From Miltoncostaeaceae bacterium (GTDB taxonomy: Bacteria > Actinomycetota > Thermoleophilia > Miltoncostaeales > Miltoncostaeaceae), in contig JAUVQP010000084.1 in NCBI GenBank assembly GCA_030598075.1, forward strand, positions 1 through 7,072: DNA of 7,072 bases, given 5' to 3'. The translations under genes were made by a program, and so were the position numbers. Below, piece by piece: positions 5,960 through 7,072 of this stretch. The notes beneath the pieces are model-generated. The model was not told where the DNA came from and did not search any database. It saw nothing but the letters and a program-made list of their open reading frames with translations. Every line of letters begins with the position of its first letter. Position 1 is the stretch's first letter.

Positions 5960-6418
5960 ATGAGCCAGTCCGTCATCGAGCAGATCGAGCGCGACACCAA
6001 GGACGCCATGCGGGCTCGCGACAAGGTTCGCCTTGGCGCCCTGCGACGCGCGAGCGCAACGATCAAGAACGCCGAGATCGAAGCCCGCGGCGAGCTCAGC
6101 GAAGATCAGGTGCTGAGCGCGCTTCGAAAGCTCGTCAAGCAGCACGACGAGTCCATCGACCACTTCCGCGCCGGCGGCCGTGAGGACCTGGTGGCCACGG
6201 AGAGGGCCGAGAGGGAGATGCTCGTCGCCTACCTTCCGGCGCAGCTCGACGAGAGCGCCATCGAGGACGTCGTTCGCCGAATCGCCGAAGGCGTCGGGGC
6301 CGAAGGCCCCAAGGACATGGGACCCGTCATGAAGGGCGCCATGGCGGAACTCCGGGGGCGAGCCGACGGGCAGGCGGTCAAGAACGTCGTGGAAGGCCTT
6401 CTGAAGGGAGAGCGATGA
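5960..6418 (+). CDS. yqeY: GatB/YqeY domain-containing protein
   Basis: A 152-residue stand-alone YqeY protein, related to the C-terminal tRNA-binding domain of the GatB amidotransferase subunit. A helical N-terminal half (Met-Arg-Ala-Arg-Asp-Lys-Val-Arg, 17-24; Lys-Asn-Ala-Glu-Ile, 36-40) leads to the diagnostic Leu-Val-Ala-Tyr-Leu-Pro-Ala-Gln-Leu (88-96). The C-terminal domain has Asp-Met-Gly-Pro-Val-Met-Lys (119-125) and Gly-Arg-Ala-Asp-Gly (133-137), the usual family ending. Length is typical. The family is thought to bind tRNA or assist amidotransferase-like reactions, but the stand-alone form has no settled function. Start is ATG 5960 behind AGGAGGTG; it follows the membrane-protein stop by 19 bp. 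Its TGA overlaps the next gene's ATG (ATGA), so the two are likely coupled. Confidence 0.95.
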   Translation: MSQSVIEQIERDTKDAMRARDKVRLGALRRASATIKNAEIEARGELSEDQVLSALRKLVKQHDESIDHFRAGGREDLVATERAEREMLVAYLPAQLDESAIEDVVRRIAEGVGAEGPKDMGPVMKGAMAELRGRADGQAVKNVVEGLLKGER

Positions 6419-6858
6419 GCGACCAACCGCCCGCAGGCGACCCGGAGGCGGACGACACACTCAAGGGGGAACTGCCGCCCTTCGAGCTTCCTGCCGGGAT
6501 GATGCCCGCGGGCATGGGTGCGCCGGGCGGGCCGCCTGCGCCGGGCGCAGAGCCCACGCAGGAGCCGGGCGGCAGCGCTGAGGGCGGTGCCCCGGTGGCA
6601 CCGGGCGATTCGTTCACCCGCTACGACCAAGAGAAGGACACCTTCCACTGCAGCTACGGCGCCCCGACTCCCGCGCTCGCTGTATGGGATCCCGGGCGCG
6701 AGGTCATCGTGCGGGTGGATCGGAATACCTTCCAAGTGGTCGGCTTCAGCATCCCCGACTTCTCGTCGTGGCACGAGAAGAACGCCGGGGAGGACGGCGC
6801 CTTCGAGCTCGACCTGCCTGATCTGTGGCCCATGGATCAGACCGAGGGCGCCGGCTAG
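6415..6858 (+). CDS. Hypothetical protein: Pro/Gly/Met-rich head, beta-rich tail
   Basis: A 147-residue soluble protein with two parts. Residues 1-66 are low-complexity and likely disordered: acidic at first (Asp-Pro-Glu-Ala-Asp-Asp), then rich in Pro, Gly, Ala and Met, with a repeated Pro-Ala-Gly-Met at 26-29 and 31-34. Residues about 67-125 look like a small beta domain (Phe-Thr-Arg-Tyr-Asp-Gln-Glu-Lys-Asp-Thr-Phe; Glu-Val-Ile-Val-Arg-Val-Asp; Gln-Val-Val-Gly-Phe-Ser-Ile-Pro). Its layout, a Tyr-Asp-x-Glu-x-Asp start and a late Val-Val-Gly strand, recalls DUF2283, but that is an analogy. It has no signal peptide or membrane helix and a single cysteine (Cys79). The ATG overlaps the yqeY stop, with GAAGGGAGAG at 6403-6412 as ribosome site. 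Expression therefore goes with yqeY; function unknown. Confidence 0.8.
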   Translation: MSDQPPAGDPEADDTLKGELPPFELPAGMMPAGMGAPGGPPAPGAEPTQEPGGSAEGGAPVAPGDSFTRYDQEKDTFHCSYGAPTPALAVWDPGREVIVRVDRNTFQVVGFSIPDFSSWHEKNAGEDGAFELDLPDLWPMDQTEGAG

Positions 6859-6925
6859 AGGGGTACAGCCTCTTTCACGAGGATCACAAGAGAGGTCGCG
6901 GGCCTCCGAGCAGAGGGAACGAAAA

Positions 6926-7072
6926 ATCAGCGAGGTCGGTCAGGCACTTTCTCCGAGCGAGCGCGAGCGCGTCGCGCCGTACGTCACCGACGTCGACGGT
7001 CCGGTCTTCGCGCTCACGAACCTTCCCGAGGTGGTCAAGGGCGCGCTGTTCGCCCGCTACTCGCGTAGTCCC
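6926..7072 (+). CDS. FAD-dependent thymidylate synthase ThyX-like, 5' end (partial)
   Basis: The last 49 codons of the window encode a sequence I recognise as the N-terminus of the long ThyX-like flavin-dependent thymidylate synthase family seen in actinobacteria and relatives: Gly-Pro-Val-Phe-Ala-Leu-Thr-Asn-Leu-Pro-Glu-Val-Val-Lys-Gly-Ala-Leu-Phe-Ala-Arg followed by Tyr-Ser-Arg-Ser-Pro. ThyX methylates dUMP to dTMP using methylene-tetrahydrofolate and FAD. The catalytic parts lie beyond the window. The frame has no ATG, GTG, TTG or CTG between the previous gene's stop (6858) and the conserved region. The likely start is ATC at 6926 (Ile-Ser-Glu-Val-Gly), where ATG would be expected, nine bases after GAGG (6913-6916). 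Either the start is non-canonical, or the base is an assembly or sequencing error. The 67-bp gap before it holds no clear terminator. Confidence 0.72.
   Translation, partial: MSEVGQALSPSERERVAPYVTDVDGPVFALTNLPEVVKGALFARYSRSP

Noticed and set aside
4168..6066. A 632-codon open frame on the minus strand, opposite rarA, the membrane protein and yqeY
   Set aside because: It is Arg/Gly/Val/Asp-rich with no recognisable motif, typical of an antisense frame in high-GC DNA. The opposite strand carries three well-supported genes with conserved motifs.
6869..6895. CCTCTT ... AAGAGAGG imperfect inverted repeat after the yqeY partner gene
   Set aside because: The arms do not match perfectly, the loop is long and A/C/G mixed, and no T tract follows; not a credible terminator.
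1..7072. CRISPR arrays, tRNA/rRNA genes, insertion sequences, phage genes or attachment repeats
   Set aside because: I saw no regularly spaced repeats, no tRNA-like cloverleaf, no transposase or integrase motif and no abrupt change in base composition anywhere in the window.

Overview
The window is a gene-dense, high-GC chromosomal segment. It has strong G/C preference at third codon positions, frequent 4-bp GTGA/ATGA gene overlaps and GTG starts. Together with a complete CysO-type cysteine synthesis set, an RarA/MgsA ATPase, a YqeY protein and a ThyX-like gene at the right edge, this suggests an actinobacterium, perhaps of the Thermoleophilia/Solirubrobacterales kind. That placement is an inference from gene content and style; no rRNA or tRNA is present to confirm it.

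Left part (125-3004, minus strand): one operon, read right to left. It encodes a rhodanese-ThiF/MoeB fusion, a small ubiquitin-like sulfur carrier (CysO), an O-phosphoserine-type cysteine synthase (CysM) and a JAMM/MPN+ metallopeptidase (Mec). The first two junctions are 4-bp GTGA overlaps and the third gap is 20 bp. By analogy with the mycobacterial Mec-CysO-CysM pathway, the fusion protein should adenylate and thiocarboxylate CysO. CysM then joins the thiocarboxylate to an aminoacrylate made from O-phosphoserine, and Mec releases cysteine from CysO-Cys. The CysO encoded here ends Gly-Gly-Ala-Pro rather than Gly-Gly, so it probably needs trimming before activation, most simply by the same Mec.

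Middle (3005-3883): a 112-bp divergent promoter region separates the cys operon from a small four-cysteine (zinc-ribbon-like) protein on the plus strand. It is followed by a short unknown minus-strand gene and a weakly supported plus-strand membrane-like ORF, arranged head to head with almost no space between them. The latter overlaps the rarA start by 4 bp.

Right part (3880-7072, plus strand): rarA, a YwaF-type (TIGR02206-like) membrane protein, a GatB/YqeY protein behind a strong Shine-Dalgarno, and a coupled small protein with a Pro/Gly/Met-rich head and a beta-rich tail. The 5' end of a thymidylate synthase ThyX-like gene follows and is cut by the window edge. It has no ATG, GTG, TTG or CTG start in frame; the codon where ATG would be expected reads ATC.

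No mobile element, CRISPR array, RNA gene or integration site was seen, and no stretch longer than 300 bases lacks a gene candidate. The most interesting system is the self-contained protein-thiocarboxylate cysteine pathway, with its extended CysO tail and rhodanese-first E1 fusion.
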